Source of the DNA: Psychrobacter glacincola
Lineage (GTDB): Bacteria > Pseudomonadota > Gammaproteobacteria > Pseudomonadales > Moraxellaceae
Direction of reading: 5' to 3'
Assembly: GCA_001411745.2 (NCBI GenBank)
Contig: LIQB01000010.1
Span: forward strand, 79,087 to 143,086
Length of the DNA stretch: 64,000 nt
The translations under genes and the position numbers were made by a program. A model generated the notes under the pieces. The model searched no databases. It saw only the letters and a program-made list of their open reading frames with translations, and was not told where the DNA came from. Positions 17,248 through 26,969 of the stretch are shown here, one piece after another (the first letter of the stretch is position 1; each line of letters starts with the position of its first letter).

Positions 17248-18108
17248 ATGGAAAGCTTCAGCATTGTCATGGTGGTTTTGGTTGCACTGGTTGTCTTTAC
17301 GGTTTTCAAAGGCGTTCGAATCGTGCCACAAGGTTATAAGTGGGTGGTGCAGCGATTGGGCAAATATAGCCAAACACTAGAGCCGGGTCTCAACCTTATT
17401 ATCCCTTTCGTTGATGATGTCGCTTATAAAGTGACGACCAAAGACATTGTTCTTGATATTCCCTCACAAGAGGTCATTACGCGAGACAACGTCGTTATTA
17501 TTGCCAACGCCGTGGCTTATATTAATATCGTGCGCCCAGATAAGGCCGTTTATGGTATTGAAGATTATGAATATGGTATTCGTAATTTGGTGCAGACGTC
17601 ACTACGTTCAATTATCGGTGAGATGGATCTTGATAGTGCATTGTCTAGCCGTGATGAAATCAAAATGAAGCTAAAGCATGCAATATCAGAAGATATTGCG
17701 GACTGGGGTATCACCCTAAAGACAGTAGAAATTCAAGATATTAATCCATCGCAAACGATGCAAGCATCAATGGAAGAGCAGGCGGCGGCAGAGCGTCTAC
17801 GCCGTGCGACAGTGACTCGTGCTGATGGTCAAAAGCAAGCGGCTATCTTGGAAGCAGATGGACGTCTAGAGGCGTCACGTCGTGATGCCGAAGCACAAGT
17901 GGTATTGGCGAGAGGTTCTGAAGAGTCTATTCGCTTGATTACTAATGCAATGGGCGAGGAAGAGATGCCTATTGTCTACTTACTTGGTGAGCAATATATT
18001 AAGGCGATTCGTGAGCTGGCAGAGTCTGACAATGCAAAAATGGTGGTATTACCTGCTGATATTTTAAGTACCATCAAAGGTATGGTGGGTGACAAGCTTA
18101 AGGTTTAA
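17248..18108 (+). CDS. qmcA: SPFH/band-7 protein, QmcA-like stomatin
   Basis: About 286 aa. One N-terminal membrane anchor (residues 4-22) is followed by the band-7 domain (IVPQGYKWVVQRLGKY, then EVITRDNVVI) and a charged coiled-coil tail (AAAERLRRATVTRADG). Family members form large membrane-bound oligomers associated with FtsH-type proteolysis. AGGGAAG precedes the start. Co-transcribed with the NfeD partner. Confidence 0.9.
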   Translation: MESFSIVMVVLVALVVFTVFKGVRIVPQGYKWVVQRLGKYSQTLEPGLNLIIPFVDDVAYKVTTKDIVLDIPSQEVITRDNVVIIANAVAYINIVRPDKAVYGIEDYEYGIRNLVQTSLRSIIGEMDLDSALSSRDEIKMKLKHAISEDIADWGITLKTVEIQDINPSQTMQASMEEQAAAERLRRATVTRADGQKQAAILEADGRLEASRRDAEAQVVLARGSEESIRLITNAMGEEEMPIVYLLGEQYIKAIRELAESDNAKMVVLPADILSTIKGMVGDKLKV

Positions 18109-18272
18109 TAAGTAATGTGTAGCCATGTGTTATAGCATTAACTCTTAAAATGGTCAGTGAGCTTATTAGGCGCTGGCTATTTTTTCGACTGCGAATTGTG
18201 CTGAACGCTACATTTAATAAATAGCTCATATGGTTCGTTTAACAAGAATAAAATATATATCAGGGATAAAAA

Positions 18273-19664
18273 ATGACGATACAAAATAATAATACAGAAA
18301 TCATTCAAATAAAAGACTTTATCCAAGGCACGGCACTACCTTATACCGTGCTAGATGATACGCATATCAATGCTGCGTATCCTGAGAGGAAGCTTGAGGT
18401 TAGAGGGGGTGGTTTCGGTTCAGATGCAGCGGCTCATCCAACCAATGCCAATCAATTTTATGTGCTCACCGATCGCGGTCCCAATGCGGATTTCGAAGGT
18501 AGTGCAGGCAAAGGTAAACAGTTTTTAGTACCTGACTATACACCGCGCATCGGACTGTTTGAGCTACAAGCAACTGGGCAAATTATTAAGATCAAAGAGA
18601 TACTGCTAAAAGACGCAAATGGCAATCCTATCTCTGGGCTACCGAATCCACAAGCACTCGGCGGAACTAATGAAGTCCCTTACGATGTCGACGGCCAGCC
18701 GATGACCATTAATCCCAACCTACCTTTTGATGCAGTGACCAATCCTATCAAAAACGATATCAATGGTTTAGATCCTGAAGGTCTTGCTGCGCTCACAGAT
18801 GGTAGTTTTTGGATCAGTGATGAGTATGGTCCTCATTTGGTTCATTATAATGCGCAAGGGGTGGAGATTGAGCGTATCAATGCCTTTGCGAGCGATCAGC
18901 GCAATAATGTAATGGCTAATGGTCAGCCGATTTTACTACCAGCAGAATTCACCAAACGTCGTACAAATCGCGGTATGGAAGCATTAACGATTACTCCAGA
19001 TCAGAGCACACTGGTGGGTATTATGGAGTCAGCTATGGATAATCCTGATCAGTCAGGTCGTGTCGCCAGTTTGACGCGCATCGTCACTATCAATCTATAC
19101 TCTGGTCAAATAGCACAGTATTTGTATCGTCTCGATCATGCTCACCATGTGACTTCGGGTATCGTTGCGATTAATAATCACGAGTTTTATTTGATTGAAC
19201 ATGATCGCAAGTTTCCGCTACAAGACCAGTCTGCGCAAAAGCTCATTTATAAAATTGATCTCTCGCAGGCGACTGATATTGAGAATATTTTAAATACAGA
19301 TAATATCAAGCAAGATCATGTATTAGGTTTAACGATCAATGGACAAACACTTGAGCAGCTTATTGCAGCCGATGAAAAAAATTGGCAATTGCTGAAGGAA
19401 TTGGCAATCAAACCAGTCAAGAAAAACTTGGCAGTCGACGTTCTGGCGACTGTAGAGTATCCACATGATAAGTTAGAAGGTTTGTGGTTGCGTCAAGATG
19501 GCTCATTGGGTTTGCTGAATGACGATGACTTTGCGATGACGGATTCAATGATTGCCAACGCTAAAAGCACAATTGAGCAGAAATATTTGGACAGTGAAAA
19601 AACAATAGAAGATGCAAATAGGCTATATATGGTGATGCCTTCTGAATGTGGTGATGGCTACTGA
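18273..19664 (+). CDS. Esterase-like activity of phytase family protein
   Basis: About 463 aa. It shows the Phytase-like (PF13449) layout: LTDRGPNADF near residue 70, GLDPEGLAALTDGSFWISDEYGP, then GMEALTITPDQSTLVGIMES, and near the end DKLEGLWLRQDG. The pattern suggests a beta-propeller. Homologs are often exported, but no signal peptide is visible here, which is odd; an upstream start in frame was not found. AGGGAT about 9 bases upstream supports the ATG. Substrate unknown; true phytase activity is not implied by the family name. Confidence 0.75.
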   Translation: MTIQNNNTEIIQIKDFIQGTALPYTVLDDTHINAAYPERKLEVRGGGFGSDAAAHPTNANQFYVLTDRGPNADFEGSAGKGKQFLVPDYTPRIGLFELQATGQIIKIKEILLKDANGNPISGLPNPQALGGTNEVPYDVDGQPMTINPNLPFDAVTNPIKNDINGLDPEGLAALTDGSFWISDEYGPHLVHYNAQGVEIERINAFASDQRNNVMANGQPILLPAEFTKRRTNRGMEALTITPDQSTLVGIMESAMDNPDQSGRVASLTRIVTINLYSGQIAQYLYRLDHAHHVTSGIVAINNHEFYLIEHDRKFPLQDQSAQKLIYKIDLSQATDIENILNTDNIKQDHVLGLTINGQTLEQLIAADEKNWQLLKELAIKPVKKNLAVDVLATVEYPHDKLEGLWLRQDGSLGLLNDDDFAMTDSMIANAKSTIEQKYLDSEKTIEDANRLYMVMPSECGDGY

Positions 19665-19672
19665 GTAGGCTA

Positions 19673-19841
19673 GGGCATGTCCTCAATTCAATTGATCATA
19701 TCTAAATGGGCTAAAAATGGCTAAATTTTGCCAAACATCGTTAAATAGCTGGCTAATATCCCGATATTATCTGCGCTATTTTCCTCGTTTGACTGCAATT
19801 TATCTCATTTTTATCACCATTTTTGAAATGAGGACACGCCC
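19673..19841. mobile_element. MITE-like element, copy 1 (169 bp)
   Basis: The ends are inverted repeats: GGGCATGTCCTCA at the left and TGAGGACACGCCC at the right. CTAG flanks both ends if the terminal G/C bases are counted as target, matching the CTAG-type target of IS5-group elements. No transposase is encoded, so it would move in trans. A second copy lies at 29831. The 61-codon open frame starting inside it (19717) is treated as chance. Confidence 0.75.
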
Positions 19842-19883
19842 TAGAGGTATTTTTCGTCAATCATCAGCTTTATTAAACACCAT

Positions 19884-19913
19884 AAAAAAAGACCTCAAGT
19901 GAGGTCTTTTTTA
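19884..19913. terminator. Bidirectional terminator
   Basis: AAAAAAGACCTC, loop AAGT, GAGGTCTTTTTT: a symmetric stem with A and T tracts, serving the phytase-like gene and the convergent hemN. Confidence 0.85.
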
Positions 19914-19943
19914 TGACTGCTTTTAATTTATGGAACAACTCAA

Positions 19944-21485
19944 TCAAATAACTTTTGAGAAACGATTTTTATGTTTTTTCTCAAGATATTCATCAAATAC
20001 CATGGCGACGTTACGACCTAACAATCGACCTTTTGGTAGTACGCGAATACCAGCCGCGTCCATATCGATGAGCTTGTCTTCTTGCATGGCGCCAAGCTGT
20101 TGAATCTCATTGATAAAGTAAGTGATGGCATCGATACCAAATTTTTGATTGACGTCTTTAAAATCGATATAGTCGTGACAGAGTAGATTCATAATCACAT
20201 ATTCACGCAAGCGATCTTTGATGGATGTTTTGATGACTTTTACCGCAGGCATGGCAGCCGAGTTACTTTGTGCAGCATCGATGCTCGCTTGATAAACTGA
20301 CAGATCTGTATCATTTTGCAAAATATAGCGGGTATTGGCATTGGCAATTTGACTGATAGAGGAGACGCCGAAGCCCAATAAATCACAATCGCCCATGATG
20401 GTATAACCTTGAAAGTTACGATGCAGTTTGCCCTCACGCTGCGCCACGGCTAATTCATCATCAGGCTTGGCAAAGTGATCAATACCGATATATTGATAGC
20501 CAGCTTCGGTCAGGGTATTGATGGTATTGCCAAGCATCGTAAGCTTGGCCGCTGGATCTGGCAAATCGGCTTCTTTAATCTGGCGCTGAGCTTTAAAACG
20601 TTCTGGCAAGTGTGCGTAATTAAATACTGACAAGCGATCCGGCGACATCTCGATGATACGGCGTACCGTTTTATCCAAGGTTGCGGGTGTTTGATGCGGC
20701 AAACCATAAATTAGGTCGATATTGATAGAGTGAAAACCTAGATCACGCGCCTCATTTAACACATTTTCAATGAGCTCTGCTGAATGTACACGGTTGACGG
20801 CGATTTGTACCGTTTCATCGAGGTCTTGTACACCTAAACTGACACGGTTAAAGCCAAGGTTGCGCAATACTTTCAATGTTTCGCCACTCAGCTCACGTGG
20901 GTCAATTTCAATAGAGTAATCGCCTTTGTCTTCAGGTAAGAATTCAAACTGAGTTTGTAAAAACTCCCACAGTTGAACCATTTCTTCATCACGCAAAAAT
21001 GTTGGCGTACCTCCACCCAAATGCAGCTGTTTAACGAGGGGTTTGCTACTACCTTCTGGGACAGATAGCAGGCGGCGTTTGTGCTTAATCTCAGCGATTA
21101 CATACTGCAAATAATCGCCTGAGTCGCTATTTTTTTTGGTGATAATTTTATTGCAAGCGCAGTAATAGCAGAGGTGACGACAGAATGGAATATGAAAATA
21201 TAAAGACAGTGGTGCACGAGCTTCACGGTTCTGAAGGATCTTTGCCTCAAGACCATCAGAGATGGGTGAGAACTCTAAAGCGGTCGGATAGGAGGTATAA
21301 CGTGGTCCTGAACGATTGTATTTATTAATAATAGCTTCATCAAAGGCAGGTAGCTGCTTACTCATCATACTGCCACGCGTACTGGCATAAGGACTTTCTG
21401 ATTGCATAACAGGGCGTGTCGTGGTCGGTTGCTCTCCTGCAAGATTGTAAGGCTGCTGAGTATTTGTTTCTGAATGTTCTGTCAT
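19944..21485 (-). CDS. hemN: Oxygen-independent coproporphyrinogen III dehydrogenase HemN
   Basis: About 513 aa. Radical-SAM enzyme converting coproporphyrinogen III to protoporphyrinogen IX without oxygen. The 4Fe-4S cysteines are C102, C106 and C109 in FCRHLCYYCAC. The family SGPRYTSYPTA segment is at about residues 59-69 and the second SAM motif is GGGTPTFL. The predicted start is backed by GAGGAG; it gives an unusual 40-residue polar extension (rich in T, Q, S) before the region that normally begins HemN. A second start near Met40/41 is possible. Terminators lie on both sides. Confidence 0.93.
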   Translation of the reverse strand: MTEHSETNTQQPYNLAGEQPTTTRPVMQSESPYASTRGSMMSKQLPAFDEAIINKYNRSGPRYTSYPTALEFSPISDGLEAKILQNREARAPLSLYFHIPFCRHLCYYCACNKIITKKNSDSGDYLQYVIAEIKHKRRLLSVPEGSSKPLVKQLHLGGGTPTFLRDEEMVQLWEFLQTQFEFLPEDKGDYSIEIDPRELSGETLKVLRNLGFNRVSLGVQDLDETVQIAVNRVHSAELIENVLNEARDLGFHSINIDLIYGLPHQTPATLDKTVRRIIEMSPDRLSVFNYAHLPERFKAQRQIKEADLPDPAAKLTMLGNTINTLTEAGYQYIGIDHFAKPDDELAVAQREGKLHRNFQGYTIMGDCDLLGFGVSSISQIANANTRYILQNDTDLSVYQASIDAAQSNSAAMPAVKVIKTSIKDRLREYVIMNLLCHDYIDFKDVNQKFGIDAITYFINEIQQLGAMQEDKLIDMDAAGIRVLPKGRLLGRNVAMVFDEYLEKKHKNRFSKVI

Positions 21486-21744
21486 GCGGTACTCCTCGTT
21501 TTGACCTTGAGTATTACTGTTTTTATATCTCTAACGACCAAATATTTGAAAGCCAGTAGGTGTTTGATAGATGGTTAATAACCATAATAAGTTTGTTATC
21601 AATAATAATTTTCACAGCGCTATATGCTGCTAAATTTATAGCCATCAATAAGCACTAGTATAACAAATCCTTGTTTGCAGTGGGGTGGTCGGCGAGTTTT
21701 CTTAATAATGAATCGACGATATTCAAACAGGCTGCTTCCATAGA

Positions 21745-21781
21745 ATAAAAAAGACCTCAGCATATATCTGAGGTCTTTTTA
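21745..21781. terminator. Terminator between acylase and hemN
   Basis: AAAAAGACCTCAG, 7-base loop, CTGAGGTCTTTTT. A/T tracts on both sides; mainly serves the acylase gene reading leftwards. Confidence 0.85.
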
Positions 21782-21805
21782 TCACTAATTTAAGTTACGT
21801 CAAAC

Positions 21806-24301
21806 TTATTCTTTTAGCTGGATTTTATTGCCAACGGCTTGCTTGCTAACGTCACTAGCATTGAAGGGTAAACGAATCCATTCTTTAGCTGAGTAGCGAC
21901 GACTCTGGTCACGATGGAATGGTCGAGTAGTATCAGAAGCTTGTGAGTAACCTAATAAGGCTTCTGCTACAGGGCCACCGCTATCAAAGGTAACGCTTTG
22001 CATATATGTCGGACCAAAATTAATGAGGTAGTTTGCGCCATCATTAGCGCTTGTGCCTCTCGTTTCTGCAACATTGAATACACCTTCACGACCAAAACCA
22101 CCATGCATAGCAATACGCTCATCGTTTTTACTAGCATCAACGATATACTGCAAATCAGATAAAGACGCATCAAGAGCGATGTTTTTATCTTGGAAGAACT
22201 TAATGGAATCTCCTAAAGCAGTACGTGTATCCGCACTAATAATTAAACCACGAGGCGTATTGACTGGGTCTTTTGCATCGAACTTAACACTGAATATCGT
22301 ATCCGTCGTTTCATTGAAATCCACATTACGCCAAAACTCTCTAAAGACATGAGCACCTTTGCTATCTAAATTATTACGACGATCCCAATTACTCAAGATA
22401 TTACAAGCATTAGTTGCATCAATAGTAGAGCCACCCGTCAAAGGTAAGTTAGCATTCGCTCGACAATCTGCTAATACGTCGTCGAGTACCAACTCAGCGA
22501 CATAACTGCGGTTACCATAGACGACCTCTTGCATATTGTTTAAATTGAAGTTAGTACCGCCCAAGTTATCTTTATTACTGAATCGATCTTGTATTTGAAC
22601 CAGTCCCATACGTGATCGCATAAGCAATGGAACACCATCTGCTGGACTAGCACCTAAGAAGGGGGCTAAACGACGACGTAGGAGCGGTGAAAATCCAGTC
22701 AGTGGTTGCTCTAAATTGCTTAACCAATAGCTATCATTCGAGTTAGCAACATAATCATCGCGGATCAAGAAAGGTAAGTTTGAGCGCCCAAAAATACCCG
22801 CTTGCGGTGAGTCTGTATCAACTCCCCATTCACAGGCAGCGGTACTACCATTCAGTGCTGGCAAGTCAGAGGCAATTAAAGCACCAAGGAAGGGGCCAGA
22901 TGCAGCACTACTACAAGCTTCAAGCTTAGCTTTGGTCACATTCGGTACGGTTGAGATGTCAGCATAGAGTGCCTTACCATTACGGTCGGTAGCAATAGTA
23001 TTAACAAACCCAAGACCAAGGACGCTTTGCATTCTATCGACTAAGTCCTCAACGCTCGTAGCCTTATTCATACTACGCCACTGATTGAGTGCTCTTGGGT
23101 TTTCAGAGGCGGCATCACGGATAGTATAAGCTAGATTATTAGCGCCCCATGCTGGTAATTGACCATTGAGTAAATTGACCGCTAACATAGGTCCATATTG
23201 TGAGACATAAATATTGTGAACCTGCGTCTGATTATTTGGTAGCTGAATAGTGACAGGAACGGTTTCGATATCACGCTGCTCAGTCACACCAGCGCTATTA
23301 GTATAATTGTATTTGAGAGGATCTCCATCAACTAAGCTAAGCTGATAAAGCGTAAAACGTTTGGCAGTGGATACGGTATGGCTCCAAGCCACGTCTTTAT
23401 TAAAACCGATGTTAGGGAAAGGCTGACCTTGTTGAGCCGCGCCCATCACATCCAGCTCACCTGGCATCGTTAAGTGAAACTGATAGAAGCGTTGGACGCC
23501 ATCCCATGGCTCATGCGGATTGCCATACATGACCCCGCTATTAGTACCAGTCACCTCCTTACCAAAGGCATAGGCATTACTACCGCCACTCATCGCATTA
23601 ATCGTATCCATATTGAATGCAGGTGCTGACTCTACGACAGGGTTTGCGACTGGAACACTACGCATTCTTGAGCTACCCTGAACGCCAGCAATAGAGGGCG
23701 GTGCCGCTGCTACAATGGGACCGACAAAATTAGATAAGCCACCACGTAGATTGGCTTTACCGTAGACCGTCAATAAATCATCGAGAGTAATCTCTCGTAC
23801 CCATTCAGCATTGGCACAAGCAGGATCGATATTAGCCACGCCTTTATCACGTAAATAACGGCTATAGCCTGCTGCATAACCTGTCACAGCATCAATGACT
23901 TCAGGGTCTTGAGCTGCTAAAAATTCAGCTTTTCGCTTGTCAGTGTTGTACCACGTATAAAAAGCATCGCTAGCCAAATTACCGTCAGCGCCTAGATACA
24001 GCATACTCTGACCGCTAGCGACTACAACTTCACGTGCTAGTGAGCAGAAGTTATCTTCTGCGAATGCATAACCGACGCCATAACCAAGGCCTTTGTAATC
24101 CTTTGCGGTGATGTGCGGTATACCGAACTCAGTACGCTGAATATCGGCTTCATAATTAGTGGAAGGGGATATGACATCATCGTCATTGAAACTATTGTCG
24201 CTGTCTGAGCAGCCGAATAGTCCTAAGGATACTGCTACTGTCAGTAGCGTGAGTGTGGGCACACGCCGATTATGCATCTTTATGCTCATAAGTTTATCCA
24301 T
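21806..24301 (-). CDS. Penicillin acylase-family Ntn hydrolase (lipoprotein)
   Basis: About 831 aa. N-terminal lipoprotein signal with lipobox LFGC (C31), then a short alpha-subunit-like region. The catalytic Ser241 is in GGSNAYAFG, where self-cleavage in this family exposes the nucleophile. The following HEPW and beta-subunit segments (FPNIGFNKDVAWSHT) match the AHL-acylase/penicillin acylase group. Expected to be exported and attached to a membrane facing the periplasm or outside. It could hydrolyse acyl-homoserine lactones, cyclic lipopeptides or beta-lactams; the substrate cannot be decided from sequence. Of three candidate starts (Met1, Met5, Met9) none has a clear ribosome site. Confidence 0.85.
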   Translation of the reverse strand: MDKLMSIKMHNRRVPTLTLLTVAVSLGLFGCSDSDNSFNDDDVISPSTNYEADIQRTEFGIPHITAKDYKGLGYGVGYAFAEDNFCSLAREVVVASGQSMLYLGADGNLASDAFYTWYNTDKRKAEFLAAQDPEVIDAVTGYAAGYSRYLRDKGVANIDPACANAEWVREITLDDLLTVYGKANLRGGLSNFVGPIVAAAPPSIAGVQGSSRMRSVPVANPVVESAPAFNMDTINAMSGGSNAYAFGKEVTGTNSGVMYGNPHEPWDGVQRFYQFHLTMPGELDVMGAAQQGQPFPNIGFNKDVAWSHTVSTAKRFTLYQLSLVDGDPLKYNYTNSAGVTEQRDIETVPVTIQLPNNQTQVHNIYVSQYGPMLAVNLLNGQLPAWGANNLAYTIRDAASENPRALNQWRSMNKATSVEDLVDRMQSVLGLGFVNTIATDRNGKALYADISTVPNVTKAKLEACSSAASGPFLGALIASDLPALNGSTAACEWGVDTDSPQAGIFGRSNLPFLIRDDYVANSNDSYWLSNLEQPLTGFSPLLRRRLAPFLGASPADGVPLLMRSRMGLVQIQDRFSNKDNLGGTNFNLNNMQEVVYGNRSYVAELVLDDVLADCRANANLPLTGGSTIDATNACNILSNWDRRNNLDSKGAHVFREFWRNVDFNETTDTIFSVKFDAKDPVNTPRGLIISADTRTALGDSIKFFQDKNIALDASLSDLQYIVDASKNDERIAMHGGFGREGVFNVAETRGTSANDGANYLINFGPTYMQSVTFDSGGPVAEALLGYSQASDTTRPFHRDQSRRYSAKEWIRLPFNASDVSKQAVGNKIQLKE

Positions 24302-24648
24302 CCATGGTAGTAGGTATTATATAAAGTAGGTGTTATATAAATCTGCAGCAAAAAGCCGCCAGCAAACTTTATATGATCAATAAAATCCTTTTATTGCCAA
24401 TACTCTTGCTAATCTTTAATGCTTTGTAGCGCGATTAAAATTATCCAATACGTTAATAACGTGGTTAACAGGCGTGATAATCTTTGGAGCAGCATAGCCG
24501 AATAAGACTGAGCGAAAAAGCATCCGTTTATCATATAACAACTGTTGACAACTATGCTAGTAAATAAAATGAGACAAGGAAACACGACATTTGCGCACTG
24601 ATACATAATACTCTATTATCAATTATTCCCTATATTAGGAAAATGCTG
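24302..24648. other. Divergent intergenic region acylase / comM
   Basis: About 345 bases, presumably the promoters for both flanking genes. No clear small gene, repeat or structured RNA was seen. Confidence 0.4.
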
Positions 24649-26226
24649 ATGTCGTTTGCCCAAGTCTATACTCGTTCAGTCGTCGGACTGCATGCGCCCA
24701 AGGTCATTATTGAAGTGCATCTGTCACAAGGGTTGCCAGCATTGACCATCGTCGGTTTGCCGGAGGCAGCGGTACGTGAGAGTAAAGACCGTGTACGCTC
24801 TGCGATTTTGAACTCTGGCTTTCAATTTCCTAATCGTCGTCTCACTATCAATTTAGCCCCCGCTGATTTGCCTAAAGATGGCGCGCGTCTTGATTTACCG
24901 ATTGCTATCGGAATCTTGGCAGCCAGTGATCAATTGGATCCAGAAGTATTATCAGGGTTTGAGTTTATCGGTGAGTTAGCGCTCAATGGGAATTTACGGC
25001 AAGTGACAGGCAGCTTAGCGGTGGCACGAGCGATCAAAGCTGAGGCGCTGGCGTCCAAAGTATTGCAGGTGGCAAATATCACTGAACAGGAGCTGAGCGA
25101 ACCGCAGCCAAAACCACAAACACCGCAGCTTATCGTACCGATTGATAATGGTGCTGAGGCTAGCCGTGTGGATGGCGTGACGATACTAGCAGCGCAAAGC
25201 TTAAAGACAGTTTGTGACCACTTACAGTCGTTAGCGAACCCAAGCGCAGCCTATGAATCTTTGGACGTTGTACAACCGAGTCCAGCACAGCAGCATGTTG
25301 GCTATCAAGTGGATTTGGCTGATGTCAAAGGACAGCATCATGCACGGCGCGCGCTAGAGATTGCCGCTGCTGGTGGTCATTCGCTGTTATTTACAGGGCC
25401 ACCCGGCTCAGGCAAGACGTTAATGGCGTCACGGCTACCGACTATCTTGCCGGATTTGAGTGATGAAGATGCATTAGAGGTTGCCAGCACTTATTCAGTG
25501 GCAGACAGCGATTACGATTATGGGACAAGACCGTTTAGGCAGGTTCATCACACTATATCAGCCGTGGCTTTGGTGGGTGGTGGCTCACGACCAAAACCGG
25601 GTGAAATTACCCTTGCCAATAAAGGCGTATTATTCCTTGACGAATTGCCAGAGTTTGATCGGAGTGTGCTCGAGGTATTGCGTCAGCCATTAGAAGCCAA
25701 GAAAATCACTATTAGCCGTGCCAACTCGCAGATGACTTTTCCGGCAAATTTCCAATTGGTCGCTGCCATGAATCCATGTCCATGCGGCTATGATGGCGAT
25801 ACCTCAGGGCGTTGTCGCTGCCGACCTGAGCAGATTAAACGTTACCAAGATAAACTATCAGGTCCATTGCTTGATCGCATTGATTTGCATATCACTGTAC
25901 CTGCGCTGCCAATTGCCGACTTGCAAAATGCTCAAGCTGGCGAAACCTCCGAACAAGTGCGCGTTCGAGTCATTGCCGCACATAAAAATCAGATGCAGCG
26001 GCAACAAAAGGTCAATAATGAGCTTAGCCCTAGCGAGATTGATAAATATATCCAACTAGGAGAGGGTGAACAGCAACTATTACAGCTCGCTCAGCAGCGT
26101 CTGAATTTATCGGCACGCGGTTATCATCGAGTATTGCGAGTGGCGCGTACCATTGCTGATTTGGCTGACAGTATCGATATTACAAGCGCTCATGTGTCTG
26201 AGGCGCTCAGTTATCGGAGCAAATAG
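24649..26226 (+). CDS. comM: ComM / YifB-type Mg-chelatase-like AAA ATPase
   Basis: About 525 aa. N-terminal Lon-like ChlI domain (residues 1-180), then the AAA core with Walker A GPPGSGKT (250-257) and Walker B VLFLDELPEF, followed by a zinc-type cysteine cluster (NPCPCGYDGDTSGRCRC) and a C-terminal helical domain. In competent bacteria ComM is a hexameric helicase that extends branch migration during uptake of foreign DNA. TTAGGA upstream fits an ATG at 24649 better than 24643. It stands alone, next to an AT-rich orphan gene. Confidence 0.92.
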   Translation: MSFAQVYTRSVVGLHAPKVIIEVHLSQGLPALTIVGLPEAAVRESKDRVRSAILNSGFQFPNRRLTINLAPADLPKDGARLDLPIAIGILAASDQLDPEVLSGFEFIGELALNGNLRQVTGSLAVARAIKAEALASKVLQVANITEQELSEPQPKPQTPQLIVPIDNGAEASRVDGVTILAAQSLKTVCDHLQSLANPSAAYESLDVVQPSPAQQHVGYQVDLADVKGQHHARRALEIAAAGGHSLLFTGPPGSGKTLMASRLPTILPDLSDEDALEVASTYSVADSDYDYGTRPFRQVHHTISAVALVGGGSRPKPGEITLANKGVLFLDELPEFDRSVLEVLRQPLEAKKITISRANSQMTFPANFQLVAAMNPCPCGYDGDTSGRCRCRPEQIKRYQDKLSGPLLDRIDLHITVPALPIADLQNAQAGETSEQVRVRVIAAHKNQMQRQQKVNNELSPSEIDKYIQLGEGEQQLLQLAQQRLNLSARGYHRVLRVARTIADLADSIDITSAHVSEALSYRSK

Positions 26227-26300
26227 TAGAATCTAATAAAATATATTGTAAAATAAGTCTTAAAAATAAAATTTATCAAATTACTAAGTAGGAAGTCCTA

Positions 26301-26912
26301 GTGAGAGAAAAAATATTTGTTGGAGTTACTTCTTTTGTCTTGATAGCTCTACTATTAGTAGCATACTTTAAAGGTGAGCCAGGGTTTTTAATAAATAATC
26401 TTGTTCCAGAGTTTATTGGTGTATGCATTGAGTTTATTATTATAGTGTTGGCCTTTAACTTATGGCAGAAGAAAGAAGAAAAAGATAATAATATAAAGGT
26501 GGAAAGGCGCTTACGTGAATTTTTAATATTTTTTTTGAAAAACAACTTTCAAGATTTCCCATTGTCTTGTCAGCCTGGCAGGTTTTATGGTAAGGATCAT
26601 ACTAATAATCAAAAATGTCTTAATGATTTGATAGCACATATTGAAAGTAATGGTCTAACAGAAGGTTTTAAATCAGGAGTCCAAACTTACTGTAATAATG
26701 AAAAGGAAATATTCAATAACCTGATACCTGTTGCATCTCAGATTACAAATAATCACTTTAAGTCTTGGGTTAGAATTGCTTATTTCATGAATTCGATTTC
26801 ATTTGAAAGCAAGAGTAAAGGCATAGATCACGATGTTATTAAAATATTACAGCACATAAAAGAATTTGATAATGCATCTTTTCAAAGTAATTTATATGTT
26901 GGAGCTGTATAA
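26301..26912 (+). CDS. Two-TM protein of unknown function, AT-rich
   Basis: About 203 aa from a GTG start with a GGAAG ribosome site. Two N-terminal membrane helices (about residues 5-23 and 36-55) are followed by a charged linker and a soluble domain of about 145 residues with no motif I recognise. It may anchor a cytosolic helical domain to the inner membrane. It is clearly AT-richer than its neighbours comM and gph and probably accessory. An ending hairpin lies at 26911-26950. Confidence 0.65.
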   Translation: MREKIFVGVTSFVLIALLLVAYFKGEPGFLINNLVPEFIGVCIEFIIIVLAFNLWQKKEEKDNNIKVERRLREFLIFFLKNNFQDFPLSCQPGRFYGKDHTNNQKCLNDLIAHIESNGLTEGFKSGVQTYCNNEKEIFNNLIPVASQITNNHFKSWVRIAYFMNSISFESKSKGIDHDVIKILQHIKEFDNASFQSNLYVGAV

Positions 26913-26950
26913 AAAATAGTCATAGGAGTCAAGTAATATGGCTATTTCTT
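26911..26950. terminator. Probable bidirectional terminator
   Basis: AAATAGTCAT pairs with ATGGCTATTT (one T-G pair) around a 14-base loop, between convergent genes. Confidence 0.55.
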
Positions 26951-26969
26951 ATAGGTGATATTTTGTGGG

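Noticed and set aside
18109..18272. Terminator after qmcA
   Set aside because: TAGCCA...TGGCTA followed by T run exists, but the loop is over 50 bases long, so it was not listed.
19717..19902. 61-codon open frame
   Set aside because: It starts inside the MITE-like element and runs through the following terminator; chance frame.
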